NCBI GenBank assembly: GCA_903840265.1
Contig: CAIMFH010000025.1
Span: 124,001-188,000, forward strand
DNA length: 64,000 nt
DNA from: an uncultured Schlesneria sp.
GTDB lineage: Bacteria; Planctomycetota; Planctomycetia; Planctomycetales; Planctomycetaceae
Reading direction: 5' to 3'
A model generated the notes under the pieces. That model made no database searches. It saw nothing but the letters and a program-made list of their open reading frames with translations, and was not told the DNA's origin. The position numbers were made by a program, and so were the translations under genes. Positions 36,601-45,700 of this stretch are shown here, piece after piece (position 1 is the stretch's first letter; each line of letters opens with the position of its first letter).

Positions 36601-37146
36601 TTGCTGAAGGAGCTATGCCTAAGTGCCGACGCTTATCCTCGAAACTCGCAGTTATTCACCATTTCGCAGGAAGCGCGAACCTCGCTCCAGAAATTCGCGC
36701 GCGTTCCGGATATGGACGGCCCACCGATTCTGGGAGACGAATTCCTGATCCGTGGCATCTGGCAATTGCATAGTGCGAACTTTGAAAAGCCAGTGGATTG
36801 CGAAGCTTCGATCGGACGGGGTCACATTGATCTGCTGACTTCACAGAATGGCAAGCGCAGAGGCATCAGCGATACCGTCGACGGGAATTGGATTGCGGGT
36901 CAAGTAAAGCTGGATCCGACCAAAATGGTGAAGGAGATCGTCCTCACGAATCCGGGAGAGTCGAAAGGGCCGCCGAAACGAAACGGGATCTACGAGTTGA
37001 CAGAGACCTCGCTTAAGATCTATCTGGCCCCCCTGAACAGGCCCGCGCCGACGGAAATGATCGAGGCAGGATCGCCCATTCCAGACGGGTATTCGCTGAT
37101 CGAATGGCGACGTTCATTGTCACTCCCGTCACGTCCCGGAAACTGA
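33682..37146 (+). CDS. Large membrane-anchored protein with coiled coil and TIGR03067-like C-terminus
   Basis: An 1154-residue protein, third in the ECF operon. Residues 17-42 form a membrane anchor, so the rest is probably outside. Residues 90-290 include a Gly/Met-rich stretch and a region with IGQIIFTKPGKLRYSYAVP, not clearly assigned. Around 430-490, VYQVFGPAQEVAETLRSLYGD resembles a secretin-N/NolW-like repeat, followed by a long charged coiled coil (about 485-660), a helical part that may be HEAT-like, and a C-terminal TIGR03067-like domain (IRGIWQLHSANFEKP, MVKEIVLTNPGE, GIYELTETSLKIYLAP). The ATG at 33682 is chosen because GAGGACATCTC precedes it; an earlier in-frame start would overlap the kinase gene. 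Function unknown; a substrate or sensor of the kinase is likely. Confidence 0.75.
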   Translation: MSQTPPESKPKKTSYRWLWVVLAMLGFVPVMMIVGLIGLYMLRSQATFHDFAARERQHAAQAWQHQEATRTVTTQSTPALPPLIQAPKKRAHVVRIQLDFEDFETRFANAITVDRDQQGARLMVPSEVFTPMSGKINGRIVTRAAGAPKVIEVSGESWPTGGMGMPAVGGMGGVPGMGGATMGGSPAVAGVAILGIGLTELTLNNWDLTPIRVIGDFPEASIGDKLMVVSLPEDFGYAREVTVLGTDESVQLGDGSKLDHLLKLTEWTGALGALATNSNGEPIGQIIFTKPGKLRYSYAVPMDRIFQAIYEQKRQGNTSSPIEDETRQSLEVRSPFLREKREAGAARLPIAAPGFPPDPRHELLETRVNDFLTLDEVAPMLERLRAEPSLPDLPPETLPPGNTGGPTNLAPAAEITPADASRPDLSVDQETKVYQVFGPAQEVAETLRSLYGDVAKIAANQTSRSVITVASPTVQEKIAATIEDLRKRAQSLENEQAKKDERQIERMKELNSRQRAQMQAARKAVATKEPITEKERQTTPPETTTSLVAEARQQVQLYSEQDREAKQLALQLRTAAPSDQLALRTKLEKLTEQQFQARQDLRKKEIDDLGNRIDQLRVTQLRRQQNQAEIIRRRVDELLDPNNDLRWEQSQSKTGNLTDASVFASEKAVETTKREDPLKGIVERTFDGIPYSSWRTMLETERKPGKLSAAMEACSRLAVGDEDTHRIAKEIILTAGLFEQGNSDDRDEVWGAANAALLRLPEDLVVDELLSSLSLPESIKRGRTFQGRFILTRYPYPRVKTFGDRDQEAITKLVKAAQTNGKDRNCLLAAACRIWEISEHQLQDFEGLQSLINQRIDSAVNAKSISDGDWYDVAHALVAKNPETPDLALKLTKLATDSAGENYFVGVFNLVGQLGRHAEPAIPIIIEQILAELKRLEEFEKDSGGLDGYRQPDRAAYLVRILGDIGVGANAARLLKELCLSADAYPRNSQLFTISQEARTSLQKFARVPDMDGPPILGDEFLIRGIWQLHSANFEKPVDCEASIGRGHIDLLTSQNGKRRGISDTVDGNWIAGQVKLDPTKMVKEIVLTNPGESKGPPKRNGIYELTETSLKIYLAPLNRPAPTEMIEAGSPIPDGYSLIEWRRSLSLPSRPGN

Positions 37147-37311
37147 AATTCCAGTCCGTGAACTGGGCGGTCTGCGCGACATTCAAGCTCCATTCGGGAA
37201 CTTCTGTTGCCCGAAGTTGCCTCGGCTGCGATGATGGCCACGCTCGGATAGGGTGGTCCAGCCCGAAGACGTCGATTTGGGCGCCGTCGGCTCGCAGGTC
37301 GAGGAGTAGGC

Positions 37312-38556
37312 ATGGCCTCGTTTGTCTCGCATCTTGAGGGCGCTATCGACGGCACGATCCTTCCGGCCGATCGAATTCAGACTCTCCACAAAGATCGCCC
37401 GTTGTGGGTGCGGTACGACCTCGCTGCCGTCGGGCGAGCCCTGACGAAAGAGATGCTTCGCGATCGCCCGCCCACGATGTGGCGCTATCGTGAATTGCTC
37501 CCGGTTCCGCTGGAGAAGGAACCAATCTCGCTCGGCGAAGGCCAGACGCCGCTGCTGACCTGCCCAAAAATCGCCAGACGATTTGGCTTAGATCAGCTCT
37601 GGATCAAGGACGAGTCGCATCTCCCGACCGGCAGCTTCAAAAGCCGCGGACTGGCGATGGCGATCACGATGGCTCACCATTTCTGTGTGCGGCGAGTCGC
37701 GTTGCCAACTGCCGGCAACGCGGGCGGTGCGGCAGCGGCTTATGCCGCTCGCGCCGGCATGGAATGTTATGTCTTCATGCCGGAAGACACGCCTGTCGTG
37801 AACATCTATGAATGCCACCTAGCCGGGGCCAAGACTTTTCTCGTGAACGGATTGATCACTGACTGCGGTCGGATCGTTCGCGAGGGAAAGCAGCGGCTCG
37901 ATTGGTTCGACTTGTCGACGTTAAAAGAGCCTTATCGCATCGAAGGCAAGAAGACGATGGGGCTCGAACTCGCCGAGCAATTCGACTGGGATCTGCCGGA
38001 TGTCATTCTGTATCCCACCGGCGGCGGCACCGGACTGATCGGGATGTGGAAAGCGTTTCAAGAGCTCATAACACTGGGTTGGTTGGTCAACGGGAAGGGG
38101 ACGTCCGCCCCCAGGCTGCCACGAATGGTCAGCGTGCAATCGACCGGCTGTGCTCCGATTTCCACAGCATTCGCCGCGGGATCCAAGTTCGCCGAGCCGT
38201 TTGCGAATGCGTCCACGATTGCCAGCGGGATCAGAGTCCCCGCCGCCGTTGGTGACTTTATGATTCTCGATGCGGTGCGGCAGAGCCAGGGGACCGCGCT
38301 GTCGGTCGATGAGGCTCGGATACGCGAATGGATGCGATTAGTGGCGTCGTCCGAAGGAATCGCGATTTGCCCTGAAACCGCCGCCTGCATCGGAGCCCTC
38401 GAACAGCTCACGCAATCAGGCTGGATTCGGCCAGATGAGCGGGTAGTGGTGTTCAACACCGGAGCTGGGCAAAAATATGTGGAAGCGATCGCGTGCGAAT
38501 TACCACGATTGAATATCACGCAGCCCATCGATTGGGATTGGCTGTCGGAAGCGTAG
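37312..38556 (+). CDS. thrC: Threonine synthase
   Basis: PLP enzyme converting O-phosphohomoserine to threonine. The 414-residue protein has LGEGQTPLLTCPKIARRFG, ESHLPTGSFKSRGLAMA with the Schiff-base lysine Lys110, TAGNAGGAAAAYAARAG and VILYPTGGGTGLIGMWKAF (phosphate loop), matching the threonine synthase group rather than serine dehydratase by the GEGQTPL N-terminus and overall layout. GAGGAG precedes the ATG. The 165-base gap upstream shows no terminator. A related PLP lyase cannot be excluded by eye. Confidence 0.85.
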   Translation: MASFVSHLEGAIDGTILPADRIQTLHKDRPLWVRYDLAAVGRALTKEMLRDRPPTMWRYRELLPVPLEKEPISLGEGQTPLLTCPKIARRFGLDQLWIKDESHLPTGSFKSRGLAMAITMAHHFCVRRVALPTAGNAGGAAAAYAARAGMECYVFMPEDTPVVNIYECHLAGAKTFLVNGLITDCGRIVREGKQRLDWFDLSTLKEPYRIEGKKTMGLELAEQFDWDLPDVILYPTGGGTGLIGMWKAFQELITLGWLVNGKGTSAPRLPRMVSVQSTGCAPISTAFAAGSKFAEPFANASTIASGIRVPAAVGDFMILDAVRQSQGTALSVDEARIREWMRLVASSEGIAICPETAACIGALEQLTQSGWIRPDERVVVFNTGAGQKYVEAIACELPRLNITQPIDWDWLSEA

Positions 38557-38595
38557 GCACTAGGTGTCCACGCAGTTGGTGACTGGAGACTCCCG

Positions 38596-40545
38596 ATGCG
38601 ACGATCGATCTTGTGCCTGACCGCAATCGTGCTGACGAGCGGCTTGGCGTTCGTGGTTCATGTCGTGGCCCCGGTCGCCGAGACCGCAATCGCGCAGGAA
38701 CCGCGCGAACAAGCCGCGAAGACTCTGCCAACTGACCGGTATGCGGTTCCTGCGACCAGCGAAGTCACCGTCCTGGTCACGTTCATCAAAGGGCTGAAAT
38801 CATTTCGTCCCGAACTGGGAACGGATTTGGAAGAGCACGAAGAAAAGTTGCCGGCGGCGATTCGCAAAGCTTGCGAACGGATCCTGGCCCTGGATCGTAA
38901 CGAGAATTCAGAACCGCGCTATTTTGCCAGTCGCGAGATGCTGTCATTCCGGATGACGGACATGTCCGAATCGGAAATGGACGATTTCGATCAACGAAAG
39001 AAACTGGCGGCAGACTGCGTCAAGATCTTGAAGGCTTCCGATCGAACCGCCGCGGACGCGGAACTCGCCACGACTCTGGCTACGACGTTTGAAGACTTTG
39101 CGCCCGATGACGAAGCACTCACTTTCTATCAATTGTTAGGTGACCTGTTTGTCCGCAATACGGATTCAGAAATCGCTCAACGTGGCGAGTATCTGGAAGG
39201 GGCGGCCCGTCGACTGGGTATTGTTGGCGAACCATTTGAGCTTGCCGGGAGAACCATTGACGGTAAAGATTTCGATCTGAAATCGTTGCAGGGTAAAGTC
39301 GTTCTGATCGATTTCTGGGCCACATGGTGCGGTCACTGCATGGACGAATTGCCTCACCTGAAGCGTAACTATCAGACCTACCATGATCGCGGATTTGAAA
39401 TCGTCGGCGTCAGTGTGGATGACGATCGCGAAGCCCTCCAGAAGTTTCTGAAGAAGCAAAAGATTCCCTGGACTACGCTGCACGACGAAGAGGCGGGGGC
39501 CGAGCATCCCGCGGCGACTCACTATGGCATCGCCGCCTATCCGACATCCTTCCTGATCGATCGGACAGGACGCGTGGTGGCGACTGATCTTCGTGGACGC
39601 AAACTAGGGCAAAAACTGGCCGAACTTTGCGGTGCCGACGCCGACAAGAAGACTCCCTATCCGATTTTCAGCGTTGGCGAAGTCATCGATAAAATGACTA
39701 TTGCCGGATCGCGTCTTTACAAATCAGGCAAGGCGAAGGGCGATGTTGCGCTGCGAAAGAACTTAGATCGCCAGACCACGGAATTGGATCTTCCCGAACC
39801 GCGGGAGGAAGTTCTTTCGGATCGTGAACTTTATCGGCGCATCAGCCAGAGCGTCTTCGTCGTCTGCAGTTTGTACAAACTGGATAGCAATGCCGAGTGG
39901 CAGACTTCGCTGGCGACAGCTTTCGCGGTCACCAGCGATGGCGTACTGACATCAAGCGGCCATGTCTTCGACAATGAAGATGAAGCAGATGCGATCGTGG
40001 TGATGGATGTAAACGGAAAGGTCTATCCTGTGCGCGAGTTGCTGGCCATCAATAAACAGGCGGACACCTGTCTGTTTCGGATCGATGCCAGCAACCTCGA
40101 ACCGCTACCCTACGCGGATGAGGCGCCGCCGGGAACTCGCGTCTGGGTCATGGGACATCCGGGCGATAGTTTTTACTTCTTTTCGCACGGGCTAATCTCG
40201 AACTACGATAAAGATCCCGACGGGATCATCTGGATGAATACGACGGCCGATTTCGGTCAGGGATCAAGCGGCGGCCCTGTTGTTGACGAGCGCGGCAACG
40301 TGGTTGGACAGGTCAGCCGCACATTCACGCTTTACGCGGGTGGCCCGGCGGCGCGTGGTCGCCTTCGACGCGTAGCGGGCGAGCGAGTCGCGGAAAAGCG
40401 AGAAAAGGATCCGAATGAAAAACCCGATCCTGATGAGGATGTGGCGGATCCGCAGATGGTCTTCAAGTCCTGCGTCCCGGTGAAGACACTGCGTTCGCTG
40501 GTGAAGCCCAAGAAAATCGAAGCGGTGAAGCACTCGGAAAAGTGA
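38596..40545 (+). CDS. Secreted TlpA-like thioredoxin fused to trypsin-like serine protease
   Basis: A 649-residue exported protein (signal peptide about 1-34). After a helical region, a TlpA/peroxiredoxin-like thioredoxin domain lies near 213-345: VVLIDFWATWCGHCMDEL with the CGHC redox pair near 244-247 and PTSFLIDRTGRVVATDL. From about 410 a trypsin-like domain follows, with candidates for a complete triad: His near 455 (SSGHVF), Asp near 489 (QADTCLFRID) and Ser near 557 (GSSGGPVVDE). The C-terminal tail is charged. A combined disulfide and proteolytic role in the periplasm is inferred. GGAG precedes the ATG; the gene starts 40 bases after thrC. Confidence 0.8.
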   Translation: MRRSILCLTAIVLTSGLAFVVHVVAPVAETAIAQEPREQAAKTLPTDRYAVPATSEVTVLVTFIKGLKSFRPELGTDLEEHEEKLPAAIRKACERILALDRNENSEPRYFASREMLSFRMTDMSESEMDDFDQRKKLAADCVKILKASDRTAADAELATTLATTFEDFAPDDEALTFYQLLGDLFVRNTDSEIAQRGEYLEGAARRLGIVGEPFELAGRTIDGKDFDLKSLQGKVVLIDFWATWCGHCMDELPHLKRNYQTYHDRGFEIVGVSVDDDREALQKFLKKQKIPWTTLHDEEAGAEHPAATHYGIAAYPTSFLIDRTGRVVATDLRGRKLGQKLAELCGADADKKTPYPIFSVGEVIDKMTIAGSRLYKSGKAKGDVALRKNLDRQTTELDLPEPREEVLSDRELYRRISQSVFVVCSLYKLDSNAEWQTSLATAFAVTSDGVLTSSGHVFDNEDEADAIVVMDVNGKVYPVRELLAINKQADTCLFRIDASNLEPLPYADEAPPGTRVWVMGHPGDSFYFFSHGLISNYDKDPDGIIWMNTTADFGQGSSGGPVVDERGNVVGQVSRTFTLYAGGPAARGRLRRVAGERVAEKREKDPNEKPDPDEDVADPQMVFKSCVPVKTLRSLVKPKKIEAVKHSEK

Positions 40546-40565
40546 ACAGCGTATTTGTTCTGCTT

Positions 40566-42029
40566 TCAACCTTTCAAGATCTCGTTGACGACCCGGCCGG
40601 AGACATCGGTCAGACGGAAATCGCGACCGCTGTAGCGATAGGTCAGTTTCTCGTGGTTCAGTCCGAGCGTGTGCAGAATCGTGGCGTGCAGATCGTTGAC
40701 GCTAACACGATCAATCAGGGCTTTATGTCCGATCTCATCGGTTTCACCATAGAGCGTGCCCCCTTTGACGCCACCGCCAGCAAACCACGTCGTAAATGCA
40801 TGCGGGTTGTGATCGCGACCTGTTCCTCCCTTCTGGACAAGCGGCAGTCGTCCGAATTCGCCGCCCCAGATGACCAGCGTATCATCCAACATCCCTCGCT
40901 CAGCCAAGTCAGTGAGCAGTGCCGCGATGGGTTGATCTGTTTCGGCCGCGAAGCCGGTGTGATTGGCACCAATGTTCGCGTGACCATCCCAGCTTCGTTC
41001 GTTCTCCATCCCGCCGGAGTAGATCTGCACGAAGCGGACTCCACGTTCGACCATCCGGCGAGCGATCAGGCATTGCTTGGAGAAGTGCGCACATTTGGGA
41101 TTGTCGAGACCATACAGCTTCTGAGTCGCTTCGGACTCCTTGTTCAAATCCAACGCTTCCGGGGCAGCCATTTGCATCCGGTAGGCGAGTTCGAATGATT
41201 CGATCCGCGCTGCCAGTTCAGACTCGGCCGGATGCTGCTCCAAGTGATTGCGATTGAGTTTCGCAAGCAGATCCAACTGAGCTCGCTGTTGGGGCTCGGT
41301 CATCTCTTTCGCGCGGATCAAGTTTTCGATCGGGTCCCCTTGTGGTTTCAGAGCGGTCCCTTGATAGATGCTTGGCAGGAAACCAGCACCCCAGTTCTGA
41401 GCATGCCCCTTTGGAATACCACGTCCCAACGTGTCGTACATGACAACAAACGACGGCAGGTTCTGGCTCTCGCTGCCCAGCCCATAAGTCACCCACGCGC
41501 CGACACAGGGAAAACCTTGACGTGCCGAACCCGTGTTGATGCGAAAGAGTGCTGGTGAGTGATTGTTGGAGTCGGTCCAGCAGGAGTAGACGAACGCCAT
41601 CTTGTCCACGTGCTTGGCCATCTGCGGAAAGATCTCGCTGACCCAGGCACCTGATTCACCATGTTGAGCAAACTTGAACGGGGACTTCATCATGGGCCCC
41701 GCCTGCCCCGCGAAGAAGCCAGTGGCCTGATCGAACCCTGTCAGCTCTTTACCATCGCGTTTTTCCAACTCCGGCTTGTAGTCCCAAGTGTCAACCTGCG
41801 AAGGCCCGCCATTCATAAACAGCCAGATCACCGATTTGGCTGTCCCTGGGAAATGCCCGGCGTGCGGTGCGAGTGGGTTCAAGCTGGAAGAGGAAGCCGC
41901 AGATAGCCGCCCTTCTTGATTCAATAGGCCAGCCAATGCCAACGCACCGAATCCGCTGCCCGCCTTTTGCAGGAACTGACGGCGGGAATTGAACGCGCGC
42001 GAAGGCGTTCCGAACGCAGAGAAATTCAT
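40566..42029 (-). CDS. DUF1501 protein (Tat-exported sulfatase-like)
   Basis: A 487-residue planctomycete-type protein. A twin-arginine signal (SRRQFLQKAGSGFGALALAG) leads into the DUF1501 domain, related to alkaline phosphatase/sulfatase folds: AKSVIWLFMNGGPSQVDTWD, CWTDSNNHSPALF, DTLVIWGGEFGRLP, GRDHNPHAFTTWFAGGGVKGGT. The enzymatic activity is unproven; in this phylum it regularly accompanies PSCyt1/PSD1 genes. The ATG at 42029 places the Tat motif near the N-terminus; an upstream start at 42050 is possible. It is downstream of the Uma2 and PSD1 genes on the same strand. Confidence 0.85.
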   Translation of the reverse strand: MNFSAFGTPSRAFNSRRQFLQKAGSGFGALALAGLLNQEGRLSAASSSSLNPLAPHAGHFPGTAKSVIWLFMNGGPSQVDTWDYKPELEKRDGKELTGFDQATGFFAGQAGPMMKSPFKFAQHGESGAWVSEIFPQMAKHVDKMAFVYSCWTDSNNHSPALFRINTGSARQGFPCVGAWVTYGLGSESQNLPSFVVMYDTLGRGIPKGHAQNWGAGFLPSIYQGTALKPQGDPIENLIRAKEMTEPQQRAQLDLLAKLNRNHLEQHPAESELAARIESFELAYRMQMAAPEALDLNKESEATQKLYGLDNPKCAHFSKQCLIARRMVERGVRFVQIYSGGMENERSWDGHANIGANHTGFAAETDQPIAALLTDLAERGMLDDTLVIWGGEFGRLPLVQKGGTGRDHNPHAFTTWFAGGGVKGGTLYGETDEIGHKALIDRVSVNDLHATILHTLGLNHEKLTYRYSGRDFRLTDVSGRVVNEILKG

Positions 42030-42080
42030 CTTGTTACTTTCTCGGGGCAATTACGTCGCAAAGCAAACGTTTGCTCACGT

Positions 42081-42764
42081 TCAACGTGTTAACAATCGGC
42101 AACGAATTCCACTCACAGGATGGACTTCGCGAACGAAGCGGAAGGCGCAACCAAACGCGGGCGAAAACTGGTAGCCCTCGGCATCTGGATCAACTGCCTC
42201 ATAGGACTTCGGACCACGAACCAGAAGTTGGAACTCGATTTCTTCGTCTCGACCGTCAATCAGCCAGTATTCAGTCACACCTGCAACGAAGTAAGCACGA
42301 CGCAACTCCACAGTGTCTTTGCGAACGGACGAGTTACTGACGATTTCTGCGACCATGTCGGGTGAACCAGGAAGTTCGACATCACCCTCGTCACGGCCTT
42401 GCCACGCCCGATAAGTCACTTTGCCCGAACTCAGCGTTTCCATCGAGCAGAACATCATGTCGGGCTCACATCCGAGGCCTGCTTCTTCGTTGACGAGAAG
42501 GACTCCGTCGCCGAACACAACTCCCAGATTGCGCGACTCGACAAGGGTATCCAGTGCTGTGGTCATTCGCGTCTTGATGTCATTGTGGCCGGAGATTCTT
42601 TCTGGGCTCATATCGATCTCCAAGCCTCCAGAAACAAATGTGAATCGGCCTCGTTCCGGGCGATTTTCCGAATGGACCCAATTTCGAAAGGCTGCCAATG
42701 ACCCAAAAGAATCAGGCAGTGTCAGGTTCGTTCCCAACTCGGTAATGACAGTGGCCATTTTCAT
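42081..42764 (-). CDS. Uma2 family protein (PD-(D/E)XK-like endonuclease fold)
   Basis: A 227-residue DUF820/Uma2 protein of the restriction-endonuclease fold. LGCEPDMMFCS (Glu100, Asp102) and PDMVAEIVSNSSVRKD (Glu140) are the expected acidic residues, and RRAYFVAGVTEYWLID is the conserved middle-end segment. The family is abundant in cyanobacteria and planctomycetes and its role is unknown. Its ATG shares one base with the stop of the PSCyt1/PSD1 gene (TGATG), so translation is coupled, an unusual place for Uma2. An in-frame ATG two codons downstream is a possible alternative. Confidence 0.85.
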   Translation of the reverse strand: MKMATVITELGTNLTLPDSFGSLAAFRNWVHSENRPERGRFTFVSGGLEIDMSPERISGHNDIKTRMTTALDTLVESRNLGVVFGDGVLLVNEEAGLGCEPDMMFCSMETLSSGKVTYRAWQGRDEGDVELPGSPDMVAEIVSNSSVRKDTVELRRAYFVAGVTEYWLIDGRDEEIEFQLLVRGPKSYEAVDPDAEGYQFSPAFGCAFRFVREVHPVSGIRCRLLTR

Positions 42765-45700
42765 CAGTCCGTGTAGATAAATTCATTCAGGCAGAACAAG
42801 ATCTGGCAGAAATCGGCCAAAGCTTGGTTCAGACCTGCGTTTGGATCAGCCCCGGAATAGGATGCAGACTGCTGGCGTAGGAAAGCAACCGCATCTGCTA
42901 ACTCTTCCATTGATGGCTGGCGACTGACAGCAGTTAAGTAGCCAACTCGGATGGCCTGGTCCAACGATTTCGTGGCGATGGGCTGTAGCTTGGTGGCAAA
43001 CTGTCGCGACGCTTCGCGCGTTTGAGGGTTGTTCATTAGCAATAGTGCTTGTGGTGCAATCGTCGTCTGAGGCCGATCTGCCACGGGCGTTGTTCCATCG
43101 GGAGCATCGAAGACCGTCATTGATGGCATCAATTGGCTGCGTTTGACTGTGAAGTACAGGCTGCGGCGACGATGACCTTCGTCGAGCCTGCCAGCACCGT
43201 ATAGCCGATCGTCCAACTGATTGCTCACTGCCAGGACCGCGTCGCGGATCGCTTCGGCTTCCAGGCGTCGGCGAGGTCGATGCCAGAGCCATTTGTTTTC
43301 GCGATCGATCGACGCTCGTTGCTCATCGACTTCGCAGGATTGGCGATACACGGCGCTAGTGACGATCAAGCGATGAATTGATTTCAGATCCCAACGGTGC
43401 TGAATCAGCTCGCGAGCCAGGTAGTCCAATAACTCAGGGTGAGTCGGCAGTTCTCCTCGTGTGCCAAAGTCGGATGGTGTGGCAACAATCCCCTGGCCAA
43501 GATGATGTTGCCACAGGCGGTTGACGATGACGCGCGCCAACAGATTCCCTGCTCCCGCTTCCTGATCGATCAGCCAATTCGTCAGAGAAGTGCGTTGGTA
43601 CGACGTTCGCCAGCCCGTTGGTGCTGGCGTTTGGAACAACTGCGGAGCGTCAGCGTTACTCATTAGCACCTGGAGGAAACCCTGTGAGGCGACCGATTCT
43701 TTCTGGTTCGTTTCACCGCGCCGCAGGAAATGAGTTTCTTTTAGAAACTCCGCTTCTGCCTGCGTGTGCAGCGTCACCGGAGGCAGCCCCTCGGTGGCAA
43801 CCAGCACCTTCTGAAGCGCCGGCTTTGGCGCCAGGGCCAAGTGAGCCATTCGTTGTTCATCGAGCTGTTTCCAGCCGGCATCCTGCGGCTGGTACCACGC
43901 GTAGGCTTGTTGTTTCTCCTCGGCAGTCAGTTGATCGAATGGCTTCAACAACAAGGCGAGGATTGTCTCGTCCCAAGCGCCTCCAGTTACCGCCGGGGCG
44001 TCGGCTTTGTGCGACAACGACAACCTTGGGCGACCGATGGAATGATGCACGTTGTTGTTGAACTTCAGGCTGATCGTGACGACAGTTCCGATCTCGAATC
44101 CGAAGGGCTCGGTCGCTGTAAATACCGCGGCGTGATCCTTACCGAATTCCGGGTCAACCGCCCAGGCGGACTGTAGATTGTCATCGATCGCTGCTGCGAC
44201 GGGCAGGCCGTTCTGTTCAAAGGTGGCTCGAGCATTCGTCAGCTTGACTGGCTGCGCCGTCGCGTCTGCGGCACTACCAATTGGCCGAATCGTGACGGCA
44301 AAATCGGACAGTGCAAAGTTGCCGTTCCCGGCACGTCCTGGCCCCGACTTCGTCAGCGAAGGATGAGCCAATTCTTCCAGGCGAATCGAGCGAATGTCGC
44401 GCAACTTGGTTTCGAAGCTGATCGTCCATTGGTCGTTGTCGGGACTGGTGCCGGTTGCTAACCACGACGCATCGGGCTGAGCGACAAACGTCGCGCCGCC
44501 ATTAGATTTGAACTTGATTCCAGCCGGTAACAGCCATGTCGGATTCTCGGCAATCGCATCACGCTTCGCCTGCCATTCGACAAAACGCTGCGGCAGTTGA
44601 CTGACCTCATAGTCACGCACAGCCTGTTCCAGCGGTGCGTGAGCAATCTCAAACTGGGCGCGAGTCCGCTGGTAGCCAGCGGGATCAAAATCGAGCTCGA
44701 CCTCGCTACGAATTGTCGTCGTGAATGAAGAGAGCAGCCGGTAATAGTCGGCTTGCGGGATCGCATCGAACTTGTGGTCATGACATCGCGCGCAGCCGAT
44801 TGTCAGCCCCAGCATCGACGTGCCGACTGTGTTCAGCATGTCGTCCATTTCGTCGTAGCGGTGCTTTTCGACTTCGTTCTTGGTGATCTGAGTCGAATGC
44901 ACTCCTGCGGCCAGAAAGCCGGTCGCCATCAATGCGAGGCGATCATTCGGCGCAAGCTCATCGCCTGCGATCTGCCAGCGCACGAACTGGTCATACGGCA
45001 TTCCCTGGTTCAACGCTTGGACGACAAAGTCGCGGTAGTGGTAGGCCGAGGGCCGGTCGTAGTCGTGTTCGAAACCATGGCTCTCAGCGAATCGCGCGAG
45101 GTCCAGCCAGAACCGCCCCCAGCGCTCGCCGTAGTGCGGGTTCGCCAGCAGTTTCTCGACCAGTTGTTCGTAGGCATCTGGTCGCGGGTCGTTCTCGAAC
45201 GCGGTGACTTCTGCCGCGGTCGGTGGTAACCCGATCAGATCGAAGTAAATCCGACGAATCAAAGCGGCTCGTCCGACGGACGGATTGGGAACCAACTTCG
45301 CGGCGGCTAACTTCTCTAGGATGAACTGATCGATCGGCGACTGAGCCCATCCGGCAGGATTGTCGCCTGCCGGTGGAGTTACCCGCGACAGCGGGCAATA
45401 CGACCAGAACTGCCGAGCGTCTGGTTTAATCTTCCGATCCGTCCATTTGACGCTGTCCGTCTTGCGAGCTACCAAGGGCTCATCATAGGGTGCCCCCAGA
45501 TCGATCCAATTCACAATCGCTGCGATCTCGCCGTCGGACAGACGATCATCGTCCTTCGGCATAGCCGGTTCCTGCTGGTGCTTGATCAGTCGGGTCAGCA
45601 GGCTTTTTTCACCGCGTCCGATGACGGCAGCGGGGCCTCGCTCGCCCCCTTTAAGGAGGCCATCCTGAGTAGCCAGGTCGAGTTTCCCCTCGATCGAGTC

